NCBI GenBank assembly: GCA_018398805.1
Contig: JAGFBZ010000865.1
Span: 1,240,001 to 1,304,000 of the forward strand
Origin: Hirundichthys speculiger
Taxonomy: Eukaryota > Chordata > Actinopteri > Beloniformes > Exocoetidae
Direction: 5' to 3'
Length of the DNA: 64,000 nt
The notes under the pieces were generated by a model that saw nothing but the letters and a program-made list of their open reading frames with translations, searched no databases and was not told where the DNA came from. Shown here piece after piece: positions 11,171 through 27,992 of this stretch. Position 1 is the stretch's first letter, and each line of letters starts with the position of its first letter. The position numbers and the translations under genes are program-made.

Positions 11171-14100
11171 TTCTCAGGACTCTTACTTACTGAATATGTT
11201 TTAACACTAAATATAGCCATCTGAACAACTATAGGTCTTCATGTCTGACAGTAACCCCACTAAAACACATCATCATTCTAACCTTTTCTTCGAAGTGACT
11301 CAACCTTTAACCATGTCAGCATTCCTTGAAGAATGAGATTTTGCTAAACTGTCAAACCTCTTAAAGCCTAAAGTTCAGTTACAGAGTAAAAGAGGGGAAA
11401 TAAAACCACATTCTGATGTAGCGAGAAACTCCTTATTGTCTAAATCTATCTATATTCACATAAAGTTTGCTTTATATTTACAGTGTGTGTGTACATCCCG
11501 TGGAAAAGAGAAATACAGGAAAGAAAGGAGAAGGAGAAAGTGCCACTTTAGAGAAAAGCTGTCATTACTCCGACTGGTGCAGTCCCACATAAATACTGAT
11601 AATGAGAAACTTTCAGCAGCCTAATCATTTGCCAATGTAGCAGCAAGTAATGTGAGAAGAACACTTTTACTTCCACTGCTGTCTCGAGATGACACTTTAG
11701 ATTCTGTTAAGTCATTACTGACGCTTGAACTTTAAACGGGAGCAAGAGAAAAGAATGGGACATTTCATCTGCGAGTTTGTTTTTCAAGAAAAGTTGCTTC
11801 TTGCTTACCTGAAAAAAAAGGACAAAACTGGAAAATGACAAAAGTGCAATCAGAATACAACCAAAGTCAGTAAAAACAGTTTACACATTAGAAACAGCAG
11901 CACAAACCATGTGAAGAGCTTGCTGTGAGTTAAATGTTGTGAGTGACCAGATCGAGCTTTTGTCTAAGCTGTTCATTCAGTCAGTTCTTCAGAACACTGA
12001 TGAAATGTAGACCAACTGTATCCTCTGCCTGCATAAGATCAACCATGTTGTTATCTGTCGTTTCCTATTTACTGGCCTTTTTTTTCTTGAATTTGGCCAA
12101 AGTTTGGCTATTGAAAGAACCTTTTGAACTCAAAATTAGAGTCCCACAGAATGAAGAAAGTGCCTTGGAGGGACTTTGCTCTGATTTCAAGCCCCACAGG
12201 CAGCGATTCAGTGGAACACCGGTTGGATTCATAAGAGATAATGAACTTACCCGAAGATCACATAACCGGTGCATGGCAGCTGGTTTAAAGGCTAATATCT
12301 CGCCATGTATTGTTCTTTCTAGAATTATACATTTAAAAAGGCTGAGTGCTGCCAAATAAAATGTGCTTTTCGACTCATAGACTAACCCTGTCCTCATACG
12401 TGGTTCAAGTCTCTTCTAAAACCCTCTGAAGTGTTCACCCTCAGCCTCCATGGATTAACGTACTGTTGATGTACAAGTTAAAGTTTTTGATTTTTTTTCT
12501 TTGAAATTTCACCGGATTCTCATGGCCATATTCATGTCTCACTTCCCGCCAACTCAATGTGCTGTGTGCAAATTGGCGCACTCCACCAGCTGCCAAGCGC
12601 CAAAATGGACTTGACCGCGTATCTCTGGCGGAGCAGTGTTGACCGGCTCCTCTGGGCCGCTGCAGGGTGCTTCTGGTGCAACTGCACTCCTTGACTTGAA
12701 CGGTAGCGATTCAAAATGGCTGGCGCGGCACTGTACTGCGCCCCCTGCGACTTAAGCTTATTGTACTATGCATTTGAGATCACCATTGCCACAAAAGCAA
12801 CTTGCGAACACAGTCTGTGATTGGTGCACAGATTTTGAGCTAAGCATCATGAACGACTGTCGGCTGGCTAATCAAACTGACAGTTACTCATTCAAACATT
12901 GCATCCATCTTTATTTGCAAGCTTTCCCAGACATTCCTGAACTGATCAGAAACAAATGTTTTTAAAGGAATTCAGGATAATAAAATGTGTACGAAACACT
13001 ATATGCTTCTGTATCAAGCAGCTATACTAGTGATGTCACTGAAGATATATACAAGTGTACAATCTTTGGCATTTCAAACAGCCAGTATACCTTTAAATAT
13101 TGTCTTCATACTGCTTCTCTGCAGTTCCACATTGAGTGAACAAACACTGGCGTCCCTCATGATATAAGAAGAATATATTGAAAGCTATTGTGGTTTTCAG
13201 CGTTCAGGCTGTGTATTGTTTACTGGGTTTGCTTGATTGCTCTCTGTCCAAATAAGACGGTACAGGCAGTCAGGGCAAGGGTCTACAGGGATGGACTGTG
13301 TTGTGAACTGTCCCATTGTGCTAGGAATATTCACTCAACCCATGGCTTTGAGGTGGACCCCTTTCCATAGCTCAGTAAACACACGCAAACTTGCATGTAG
13401 TGGGAGTCACACATGTGCGCACCAGGGACCATATGGCTGTGCATAAAAGTTGCGATGTGTATTGGAGTATGTGTGTGGTAGAAGGCCATGTCTGTCCTCA
13501 CGTCACAAATAATTACCCCCTGTGTGACTTTGCTTTTCACAGTGGGAAAACACATGAGACCCTCCTCACTGTCAGTGGCACACAGCTCCAAACTAATAGA
13601 AGACATATGGTTTTGGAAATGAAATATGAGCTAGATGCAGGCTAAGCTTCCACTAATAAGTCCGGACAAGTAGCTCATTGCTAGCGGTGAAAATTAGATA
13701 AAAAGACAACAAAGAGGTGATTTCCTCTAGTGTAATATTCAACAAATTCTGATTTTTATCTTATAATCCTTTACTCAAAACTGATAATAAAGCTAATTAG
13801 AGACTCATTGGTATAATTTCACCTCTTTGACCAGATGGATAGAATATTTAAAGGGCAAGGTTACATCTCTGAGTTACAATCTGATGATTGCTAAAGGCCA
13901 ACATGGTCATTCAAACTTTAAATACCTCTAGTACAAAGACTTTTCTCATTAAGTTCCCATTCAGTTATTCACAGAATTCATGTTTCACGGTCATAGTTTT
14001 AGAGCAGGTTTGGTGCTGAAGGCTGCTTTGGCGAACCTTCTTAACCAGAATAGTAACATTAGCATATTTTATCAGAGCAAAATGCAGATATAAGAAAGCA

Positions 14101-16252
14101 GCTTTTCTGTCATGTGAAAAAGGAGAAACTAACACTATTGCTTCAGACTGTGACTGCTTGGTCTCAGAGAACAGAACTGTGACTGCTCTGCCCAATGGCA
14201 ACTTATGTTTTGCAACCACAAACCGATGCGTTCTATGCTGACATGCTGATTAAATTATACTAGTTTTAGTTTCTAAGCAGACCAGAGTTCTGAGTGTGAC
14301 TCCATGGTCGTTTGGCATCGAAAATGGATGGATGATGCAGATGGATCAAAAAATCCCTCTCTAAAGAAACCGACCGAATGCAATTAATCATTAATTTATC
14401 GATTTATATAAAAATTAGTATAAATTAGTATTATTTTTAAGGATTGGGCTCAATTGTAAATTTTAACTCGGTACCACACACATGATGCAACATGCGCCCT
14501 TCACAGTATTTATATACACATATTAACATGCCCTCCAAGAGTGCAACATAAATTTAGGTATAGTTTAACATTTTTACTGGTTTCGTCACCGAGTTCAAAG
14601 ACATACAGAGACGACACGGGATGGCGAGGATACAGCGGTGCACCGCAGGTTTGTATTTACATGCTTCACTTTTGTGGATTAATAGCTGTTTATAGATATT
14701 CCAAGGGCTGACAGTGAACTGTTGGGATAGCTGGTTTCCCAACAGTTAAAAGTCCAATAGGGTTTCCGTGTTATTGATATTTAACAGGCTTCAATGACTA
14801 CTCTTCACTCAAGTGTGCTGCATTATCCTTAACTGTAAAACAACTGAATGAAAATCTTAATTTAGGTTAAACTGTGGAGTGAAATCTTATGACATTCACG
14901 GGGGAGTTTATTTGTCAAAGTGAACCAGAACCTCACGAACAGAAATGGACACTGTCATTGGTGCAGATCATGTGATCACACGCTAATATTACTGGCGTGG
15001 TAAATGCTAAAGCACATTTAATGGTCTGTTAAAGTGATGGTCATTTTTCTGATGTTTTTATGGTTTGTTCCTTTTTTTTTTTTTTTTTTTAATTTGGAGG
15101 GTTAAGCAGATACACTCTGGGGTTTTGTTAGGGTGGAAGAAGCTGCAGAGGAGCAACACTGCAATTCTGCCTCTTGGCCTAAACTATGGATTGCCGATCA
15201 TGTTTATTTGCATGTACTGTATAGCTGTTGTGGATCAGTTAATAGAAGCCAGATGTTCTCCCTGAAAAAAAAAAAAAAAAAAGAAAATTGCTCCTCACTA
15301 GCTTCCCTTTTGTTTTCTTACACTCACAGCGAAAAGAGTTCAAATTTCAGTTTGTCTTTAAAGGTGAGAGCACAAGAGACACAAGAGTGACAATTCCAGT
15401 AATATTCCCTCGGTGTCCTAAATATGCAGCAGCTGAGTGAAAACTTATTTGATTAATCACGGAAAGATATTGCGAGAATTCAATCTGTATGTTTGTTTTG
15501 TGCTTGTAAAAGTTCCGACGGTGTCTCTGAGGGTTGTGGTGGCTTGATGTTGTTTAGACTCATCTCCTTTCCTTCTCCCCCTAGAGAGCTGTCTTTGCAG
15601 CAATCCAGCATCCTGTTCCCTGCTTCACTGCATCCATATCGCACTAATGATCATGGGAGTGGACAGCTGCTTAATGCAGTAGTGTCATCAGCGCTGCTTT
15701 CTGATAGCAGCTCCATTGCACTTGACGCGACTCAAATGCATTTGCTCCACTCAAGACCCCCACATAGATTGTCTAATGTGGTTCTGGAACACCTCTGAAA
15801 AGGTGTATTAGATGTGTGCCACATCACATTTGCAGTATACGATTACAGACAAGGTTCTTATCATTTTTCACGGCCCATGACACTGTCAAATTTTCAAGTG
15901 CAGCTTTCAATGACATGAAATGTCATAAATTATTCTCGGAGAGGAAGATAAATTCAGATCCTTTAATTTTAATAATGATAATAATGATAATAATACTAGA
16001 ATAATAATAGTAAAAATAGAAATATGATGGAATAGAAGAAGCCCATTTTAATTTAAAGTTCTATATTTTGTATTTACTCACAGGAAAGAAAATGGTATTT
16101 TTAGATGCTGACTTTATTTTCCCATCTATGATTTCAATAACACTGAATAACACTTGGTAACATTTGATGTGGCTCAAGAGTGAGATGTGGAAAGCTTGTC
16201 AGAAGTGGTTCAAATAGCTCGTCCTTTATAGAAGCCATAGATTCATGTTCCA
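11171..16252. other. Non-coding stretch, no gene recognised
   Basis: Mostly AT-rich, apparently single-copy sequence. The longest frame is 138 codons at 11943-12359, overlapped by a 110-codon frame on the other strand; neither matches a family I recognise. Homopolymers: T-tract 15071-15090, A-tract 15265-15282. TAATAATGATAATAATA-type AT-rich DNA occurs at 15966-16012. A GC-rich island at 12530-12760 is listed separately. Confidence 0.55.
12530..12760. other. Isolated GC/CpG-rich patch
   Basis: This is about 230 bases with many CpG dinucleotides (CCCGCC, GGCGCAC, GACCGCG, GGCGGAG, GGCGCGGC) in otherwise AT-rich DNA. It contains GCGCCCCCT at 12738-12746, the core of CTCF-type sites, although the flanks fit poorly. 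No coding similarity. It may be a small unmethylated island or a fragment of a GC-rich repeat. Confidence 0.35.
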
Positions 16253-16318
16253 TCCATCTGTCCGTCCATCCATCCATCCATCCATCCATCCATCTATCCA
16301 TCTATCCATCCATACATG
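16253..16318. repeat. (CCAT)n microsatellite
   Basis: About 16 imperfect units of CCAT with interspersed CTAT and CCGT. The complement (ATGG)n is the tail unit of the local SINE family, so this may be the relic tail of an antisense SINE, but no SINE body is recognisable beside it. Confidence 0.9.
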
Positions 16319-16441
16319 CATATGTAGACGTCGCAGCACATTGCAGATAGACCATGACTTCCCACTCCCTGTCCACTGTTTACAGCTCTAGATCTTGAAT
16401 CAAACTGATTAAATGGAATGAAATTTGAAATCTAATCATGA

Positions 16442-16449
16442 CCCTAAAG
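16442..16449. repeat. Left 8-bp target-site duplication of hAT element
   Basis: CCCTAAAG directly precedes the CAGGGGT end of the element and is repeated exactly at 17514-17521. Eight base pairs is the diagnostic duplication length of hAT transposons. Confidence 0.85.
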
Positions 16450-17513
16450 CAGGGGTATTCAATTAAAAGTCACAGAGGTCCGGTTACTAAATTTTGCCTA
16501 AGTAGAAGGTCCGAGCCAAAGTCACGCATTTTGAAAAAGGAACTAATTTTTATTTCAACTTCAAATGCAGGAAATATACCAACATATTCCATATCTTTTA
16601 TCATTAAATAAAAGCAGTCCCATGCATTTAAATAAGTTTAAGGCTTTTATTTCAAATCAACCAAAAGGGAAACGTCAGAATAAAATCAATAATAGTCCAA
16701 GTCCACGCCTGAAGAATTGAAGGCCTCTTCAAGTAAAAAATTAAACCCTGAAAAAAACTAAAAAGTGCAAAAAAGGGTGTTGACTTTTTCATAAAACATT
16801 TTTTATCTTTCCTCTTGAATTGAAGGCCTCTTTAAGTAAAAAAGTAAATTTATGTACATTAAGGAAACATTAACTAAAAAGTGCAAAAAAAAAAAAAAGT
16901 GCTGTGTTTCGTCTCATAGTGGCGCTTCATGTTCCCACTTTGAATCAATGCCACGGTCTCAGAGCTTATGAGGCAGACAGGCTTGGAACTGCTGACCAGG
17001 AGTATAAACATATATTTTGCTGTCCATTCATCTTTAGACCAATGGTTTTCAGTGTCTACCTTTCTCTTTTTCGAGCAAGTTATGTCTCCATGGTATCTAC
17101 TTTGCTTTCTTCCTGCGCTGTTGCTAACGTCAGTGCTAAAGTTTGTGCTTGTGTGACTGGTTTTGGGTTTGCTGGGAATAATGTAGGTGTGGTTTGGTTT
17201 GGGGTGCAATGAATTCTAATTTTGATTTGCTCTGAGAATTTGCATGTGGCCACTGTATTCTAGTTGATGCGATGTCAGAGACTGACATTGGCCGCTTGTT
17301 GCCAACAACAAACACGCGTTTCCAAGCTACGTCTCTGACTACCGGCGCTAAATTACCGTATTAACTGTAGTAGCAGCGCCCACTGTAAAAATCCGGTTGT
17401 TCAAAACCGCTCTGTGAAAATGTCACTACTTATTGTTTGCATTGGTCACGGGTATAGACAGACCTATCTCCCGGTCCGTATCCGGACCGGAGTCCGCTGT
17501 TGGGTGACCCCCG
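16450..17513 (-). mobile_element. hAT-type DNA transposon remnant with BED-finger segment
   Basis: The 1,064-bp element is flanked by identical 8-bp copies of CCCTAAAG. Its ends are imperfect inverted repeats: CAGGGGTATTCAA on the left, and CGGGGGTCACCCAA on the complement of the right end, with GGTCCGG just inside both. On the minus strand a 111-codon frame (17209-16874) carries KKRKVDTEN, then KPVCLISSETVAL and GNMKRHYETKH, which I recognise as the N-terminal BED-type zinc finger region of hAT transposases of the ZBED/GTF2IRD2-like kind. The second cysteine expected in the CLxC position is serine, and the catalytic part of the transposase is missing, so this is a non-autonomous deletion derivative. 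The intact duplication shows that both ends are the true insertion boundaries. Confidence 0.85.
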
Positions 17514-17521
17514 CCCTAAAG
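17514..17521. repeat. Right 8-bp target-site duplication of hAT element
   Basis: CCCTAAAG, identical to 16442-16449, immediately follows the GACCCCCG terminus. Confidence 0.85.
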
Positions 17522-17579
17522 GTTGAAATGGAATTTAATTGTGTGAAATGTAAGGACCCATAGCCCTGCCTGCCTCGAA

Positions 17580-17672
17580 TAAACAAACAAGAGTTTAGGG
17601 AGTAAGATGATGCGTAAGTCCAGTCCACTACTGTTGGCTGCACTGTAATAAACAAACAAACAAACAACAAAA
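17580..17672. repeat. AAAC-rich simple sequence
   Basis: Two short AAAC runs (17580-17590 and 17649-17668) separated by about 55 bases of ordinary sequence. They lie between the hAT element and the LINE 3' end. Confidence 0.7.
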
Positions 17673-17679
17673 AGAAAAA

Positions 17680-18026
17680 ACACCTGTCTATGTCAAAGAG
17701 CCTTTTTCCACCTTTAAGAACAAGGACTAAACTCTGGGGTGATCGGGCCTTCTCGGTTGGTGGACCCAGACTCTGGAATAATCTGCCCCCAGAAATGCGC
17801 ACCATCACTGACTTTGGAGTTTTTAAATCCAGACTTAAAACCTATTTATTTAGACTGGCTTTTAATACACAGTATTGATGTGAAATATTCTTAATTTAAT
17901 TTTAATGTTATTGTTATGTCGACCTTAAATTGTTTTGTTTTAATGTGGATTTTAATGGAAAGCACTTTGGTCACCTTGTGTGCTGTAAAGGGGTCTATAA
18001 ATAACTATTGATTGATTGATTGATTT
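17680..18026 (+). mobile_element. L2/CR1-type LINE 3' end, truncated
   Basis: A 62-codon frame (17690-17878) encodes the C-terminal end of a non-LTR retrotransposon polyprotein: WGDRAFSVGGPRLWNNLPP, then FKSRLKTYLFRLAF and a stop. The GDRAFSV..P.LWN.LP and FK..LKTYLF motifs are typical of the end of the reverse-transcriptase ORF in L2-like fish LINEs. About 120 bases of 3' UTR follow, including AAAGCACTTTGG and CTATAAATAA, ending in an ATTG/TGAT microsatellite (18006-18025) of the kind left by target-primed reverse transcription. Everything upstream is missing, as expected for a 5'-truncated insertion. The short frame itself is open, so the copy is fairly young. L2 versus Rex1-type assignment is not certain. 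Confidence 0.87.
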
Positions 18027-19139
18027 ATCCTGCAAAGCTTTTGTGTGCCAGAGAAGAAAATTATCTAAACAAACAAAATTATGAACCTTATTACCTCCTT
18101 GCCCCACGTCACGTTTTGCTGATGATGACTGTATTTTAATTTAAATAGTTGCTATTATCTTTAAGATGTTACACAAAGCAGGTAAAACTTATAATATCTA
18201 AACTCCAAATTTGCTTGATGTTGAATTGCCACTGCAATTTTAAATATGCATTACTCACATGTTCATCTTTTAGTTTAGATTTGTGGCAATTAAAGACAGC
18301 TGCATCAGACAATGTAGTATGATGTGATAACAATGTTGTTTTCAATCTATTTGATTTGTTGTGCATCACAGGAAGCTTTTCACAACACTCATAACCTTTG
18401 GAGGGAGGCCCCCGCCATTTTCTATTTTGAAAGTACGTTGTAGAAATTGTGGCCAATTGCGGTTGATAAAATTGTTTTACAGGGTCTTTCCTACTGTAAA
18501 GACAACCATCTTTATAGATGGTTGTATAGATGATGATGCAGTTGGACAGAGACTGATTGAAATGATGTAACATTTATTAGCCAGTATAAGAGAAATTACA
18601 CAGTGACTGCAACCAGAAAAAGAAATCAACATGGCATGCTGTCCTTTGATGAGCTCCTCAGTTCCCATAATGCTCAGAGATCCCTAAGAACTGCATCAGT
18701 CGAAGGGACCCATTGTAATGGTGCAACTGCATACTTGAAACTCAGCCAATGGTCATAGGTCCATAATGTATACATTTAGAAAATGTTTTTTTACACAGAA
18801 CTGGGGGTTGTTGATGGTCCCACCACTATCTGGACTGAGTTGAATCAGCTGTTCAGCTGTTAGCCCACCGCTAAAACCCAAGTCCATTTATATATGGACT
18901 TTTGCCAAAATATGTTCTTTATATGTAGCTTTAAGTTACCCAGCATGTTTACTTAATCTGGGCTACTTTTGACACTTGTTGGCTCACTTGGGACACTGGC
19001 AATTGCTATATGCGCCAGATGTGTCTCTGTATTCCCTGAAGTGACTCAGGGATAACATTGAAAAGAGCGCTGTATCTTCTCTAAATAATATTAGCAAACA
19101 ACAAAATAAAGGATACATTATTCAGTCCTCTGTCGCTAC
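18027..19139. other. Non-coding stretch, no gene recognised
   Basis: AT-rich DNA. A 134-codon minus frame (18573-18169) overlaps a 69-codon plus frame; neither is recognisable. A perfect 9-bp stem with a 6-base loop (ACAACCATC at 18502-18510 with GATGGTTGT at 18517-18525) is present, too short to call an RNA gene. Confidence 0.55.
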
Positions 19140-19565
19140 ACAACAAGGTATACAAGGTATACAAGTAACGTGAAGCCGGCCGGGACCGCCGATCCGGCTG
19201 ACAGACATCGTAGAGTAAAAAAATAAATGTTACGCAACAACAATGTTAACAATCCATAAAAAGTCTCAAAAAAAGACAATAAGATGGTTTCGTAACATTT
19301 ATATCTTTAAGAACTACAAAGATACTTGCATTTGTAGCTCGCTTTTTTTGCTGCCATCCTTTTCAAAGAAGTCTTGGCTAAATTACCCAATGCCTTCTGG
19401 GTAGCCCTTACTTCCAAGGATGGTGCCGGAGAATCTCAATATTGAGGGCGATACGGCCCTCAAACTTGTCCCTTAACTTGACGTTCTGAGAATCGGGACA
19501 GCACTTGCATTTAGCGGGAGTACACATTTTTGAGATTGCCATCATTGTTTCTGCTAAACGTGACA
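19140..19565. repeat. Probable old transposon fragment, class unknown
   Basis: The segment starts with two tandem AAGGTATAC units and a GC-rich inverted repeat (AGCCGG/CCGGCT around 19174-19198). Its middle part (19380-19500: ACCCAATGCCTTCTGGGTAG, GAGAATCTCAATATTGAGGG) looks like repeat sequence I have met in fish genomes but cannot name. There is no coding frame. The assignment rests on impression only. Confidence 0.3.
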
Positions 19566-24258
<4,693 letters not shown>

Positions 24259-27200
24259 TATACACAGTGTATACAAAATATAGATAGAGTGGGATCGTAG
24301 TTAATATCATTGCAACTTGAATCTGAGATAATAGATTTGCAATGATCTTAAAGGGACAGTCTCCCTCTCTGCTTGGTTCTGAAGGAAGTCACACTAAATA
24401 TTGAAATATGGCCAATAATCATTTACTTTATCTCTATATGATCTATGTATGCTCTGTGTATCTCAGTACAAAGGCTGAAAAATAAATATGGATGGCTTTT
24501 AACAACATCTTGCAGGGTAATTAATGACTTTAGGTTGGTTTCCATTAACGGATGGGGTTGGGTTAGGCCTAGGGAGAGGGAACCATCAGCATCCAAACAA
24601 AGCAAACACAGTCCATTCACTTTTAGTTTGCTGTATGTTATTTTTATATACTTGTCTTCCTCTGTTTTTTCTTTGTAGTTGTCAAACAGAAAAAGTGACA
24701 AAATACCTCCACAAAGTGGTTTGGAGTGTTAGTTTGCTCGATGTGTGGATCCTACCAACACTGTAATGGAGACACAGTGACAAAAGGACCTGGGAGGAGG
24801 TTGACCCTGTTACACTCACAACCTCCTCGGTTTTATCATGGACTTCTGCAAATTGAAACCTGCCCTTTTATTACCTGTGACATGCAGTTGTTTGCATGTA
24901 TGAAAGGGAGAGATGATTTTTTTCTGTGGTATTTCTGCCAGCTCATGATGATTAGCTCAAGTTTCTATGAAAGTTTGCACTATTGCTTGTTAATTAAAAA
25001 TAGTTATGCTTCCTGTCTTTTCCTTTAGAGCGCTTTTCTGAGGACATAACATTTTTATTTCTGGTTTTGAGGTTGCAGGAACTTAATGTGCGAGCATGTG
25101 TCTGTTATTGTGAATGCATGCGAGTATGCATACATGTGTATTCAGTAATAGCCCTGCGCCAAGACACAATATTGACTATGGCTCTGTTCCCTGTTCTTGT
25201 TCATAATAATGGGTATCCGTAATAAATGATGCAGATTAGAAAAGTAGAAACACATTGAGCTGATAAGTAGACTTTGGAGCTCACCATTGAAGAGGGTTTA
25301 GGGTTAGTTCTCTTTTTACTTCTATCCTTCAGTACCACAGTCGCTCAAGGTCAAAGACACTGTATGTGTGTGTTTGTGCGAGTGTGTATGTATCTGAAGT
25401 TTTCATTGTGGTTTGTGTGTTTAGAATGAGGGTGTTTGGACTCTGAAGGAATGACCATGACATGTGTTGCCAAGTCATATTTGAATATAAGCACAACAGG
25501 GAACCCTCTTTTTGTCAGTAGAAGCTCATGCTCCATACTCCTGGGTGTGCATGTGGCCACACAAAAATGCTCACGCAAACACAAAAGTATCAGAGAATGG
25601 GGACAAATCACTGGAGCAAGTACAGCTGGAACAGGAACATGGCTAAGTTCATGTCTTGAGAGGGAAAAAAAAAAAAACAAATCCCAGAAAACAAGCCTGA
25701 AGTTGAAATGTGTGTCGGGAGGCTGCTTGTTTTATTGTGACTCCCTTTACCATTTCAAATGGCCTTTGTGAGATGAATCGGCTGTTGACACACTGTTGCC
25801 TTTGTCTTTCAGTGTTTGTCTCTCTCTATTTTTCCACCTCATTCCCTTTCTCTCTTTAATTTATATCAGTGGGGACCACATGAGCACCTGAGCAGACACA
25901 CACGCACGCACACACACACAAACACACCCTCATACACGCACAAACACACTAAGTTGTCTCCTCTGACTCCTTCCCCTCCTCTGACATTGCTGTTTCTCTC
26001 CCCTCCTGTCCCTGTCTTCTCCTTTTTCCCATAACAAATAACAGTGGAGAATTCCCCTTGCTTTTCTCCTGGGGAATTTTCATTACCGCCCTGTCCCCCT
26101 GCCCAGAAGGACTCTCCGCCTTGAACTGTTCAACAGCTGTGGTGTGGACACACTCTTCCAAAACAGGCCCACTGTTCACAAACACCCGCTGGGCTCAGGG
26201 TGAGGACTCTGTGTCAACCTCCACAGGCCCAGAGACCAAGCTCCAACATGTGGCCCACTCCAGGGTTTCTTCTCCTGCAGAGAGAAAGAGGCCCGGTAGG
26301 CCCTCACCTCTCCTTTTATTAGATCGACAACGGCTTTCGCTGGGCTTATGTATGCTAGAGGAAAAAAAAAAATGCTGAAAGAGAATTTCTGTTTATTACA
26401 ACTTCTGTTGAAATGAGATTTTGGCTATCAGTTCTGTTGCCAAACCCCACAGTGGTTTTTCAACCGTTGCTTAACTGTAAAATTTTGGATTTGCCTTCAT
26501 GGTGTAGTGGCGTGTGTTATGACCCCATTTGAGCCATGCAAGTGTAAAAGTTTACAACATGTAAGACCTGCCATCTGTGCTGGATTATAAAGAGGCATGA
26601 ACACCTTCCCAAGGTCTGGGGATATAAACGGCATATAAATAAAGTTCACTGCTGATCCCTGCTCAGGAGAACTGGGGAAACACTTGATGAACCAAAAATA
26701 ACTTTATTCTTTATTCATATTATAAAATCACAGACAACTGGCAAATTGTACCTTTAAAGAATTATAGCAGGAAGCTGCCTGAAAAGCATACTAACTATTT
26801 TGGATTTGGCTTCCATTTTGGTGTACTTAGCCGTTTCAGCAGTTATGACACAAGCCATTCACAATAATTCACAGCAAATTGAGCAAATACTATGTTGTGG
26901 GTTTTTACATTGTGTCAGTGTTGCAGCACAGAGTTACATGGACTGGGTCTGCATAAGAGGGTCCTCTTTGTGACACGGTGTTACAACATGGACCGTGTAA
27001 CTTGGATCACTTACAGTGTTGCAACATGGGCCATATCTCAAGATGCGTTCCTGTTTGTACTTGTGTTTTTGTGAACTTGTGAAATGTCATCAGTCATAGC
27101 CAAAGTAGTTTTCAAACTCTAATCCACATCTAGTCAAGTATGGCTCTGTTTGCTCTGTTTATTGAGGATGTATCCAAAGGAGACTCGAGTAGATCTGAGA

Positions 27201-27951
27201 TGATAACGTTTTCACATCAGTGAGCAGCAGCAGTGGTGGACGAGAAAGCTCATATTGTTAGCTACAACTCTGATTTACTCCTGTTGCCGAGTAATGGAAT
27301 GTAGTTTCAGTCCTTTACTGGGCAAATTACAATATTTGGTAATTTGAGTAGATATACAAACATGTGATGAGAAATTATTAGATAAAATACAAAAGCTGAA
27401 AAGTCAAGTAATATTCCACAATAACCCTCTATGGTGGAAATTCTTAACACTGTAAAACATTAAGATGTTTTCACGCAAGAATTTAGTTCTTGTACTTTCA
27501 AAATTTGTGGTTTATATATCAAGTAGAGCCTATTTGACAATTTATCACGATCTTTTTGAATATGCTGTGATGTCATTGGTAGAGTATATTGCCATTCCAG
27601 CAGCAGAAAGACCGAACTGCGTCCTTCCACACGAACTTGCCAAGTTTGAGCTACAATGTTGGTATTAAAAACAGCCATGGACATTCTGCAGTAAAGTCAA
27701 TACAGTTACAAAGTATATAACTGGCTTTTGCCAAATGGGTTGCAGTGTAAATACATCTAATATAATGTTCATTGGGACCACTTGCAAATTTATTAGATTT
27801 AAGTTATTGTAGATGAAAATTTGCTTCCTACATGATCCTCATTCTGAGAGCTGTTGGCCTGGCACCCTATCACAGTTCCTCCAGACTGAGAGCATTGTGA
27901 CTGCACTTCCTACTGCAGGTAAGACACTGATTACTCACAAGTACTTTAGCT
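24259..27951. other. Non-coding stretch, scattered CA tracts and possible conserved segments
   Basis: No gene is seen. A CA/CG tract lies at 25896-25950 and A-tracts at 25665-25677 and 26360-26371. 26040-26330 has balanced composition and includes an 8-bp inverted repeat AATTCCCC (26050-26057) / GGGGAATT (26071-26078). A sequence ending in ATATAAATAAAGTT (26626-26645) resembles a LINE 3' end but has no coding support. A strong splice-donor word CAGGTAAGA occurs at 27916-27924 without a convincing matching acceptor. Confidence 0.55.
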
Positions 27952-27992
27952 CCCCCCCCCCCCCCCCCCCCAAAAAAAAAAAAAAAAAAAAG
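27952..27992. repeat. C21-A20 homopolymer junction
   Basis: Twenty-one C (27952-27972) are followed without interruption by 20 A (27973-27992). Lengths of such runs are prone to sequencing error. Confidence 0.95.

Noticed and set aside
11943..12397. 138-codon plus and 110-codon minus frames
   Set aside because: Mutually overlapping on opposite strands, no recognisable protein similarity.
18502..18525. Perfect 9-bp hairpin
   Set aside because: Too short and isolated to support an RNA gene or terminator.
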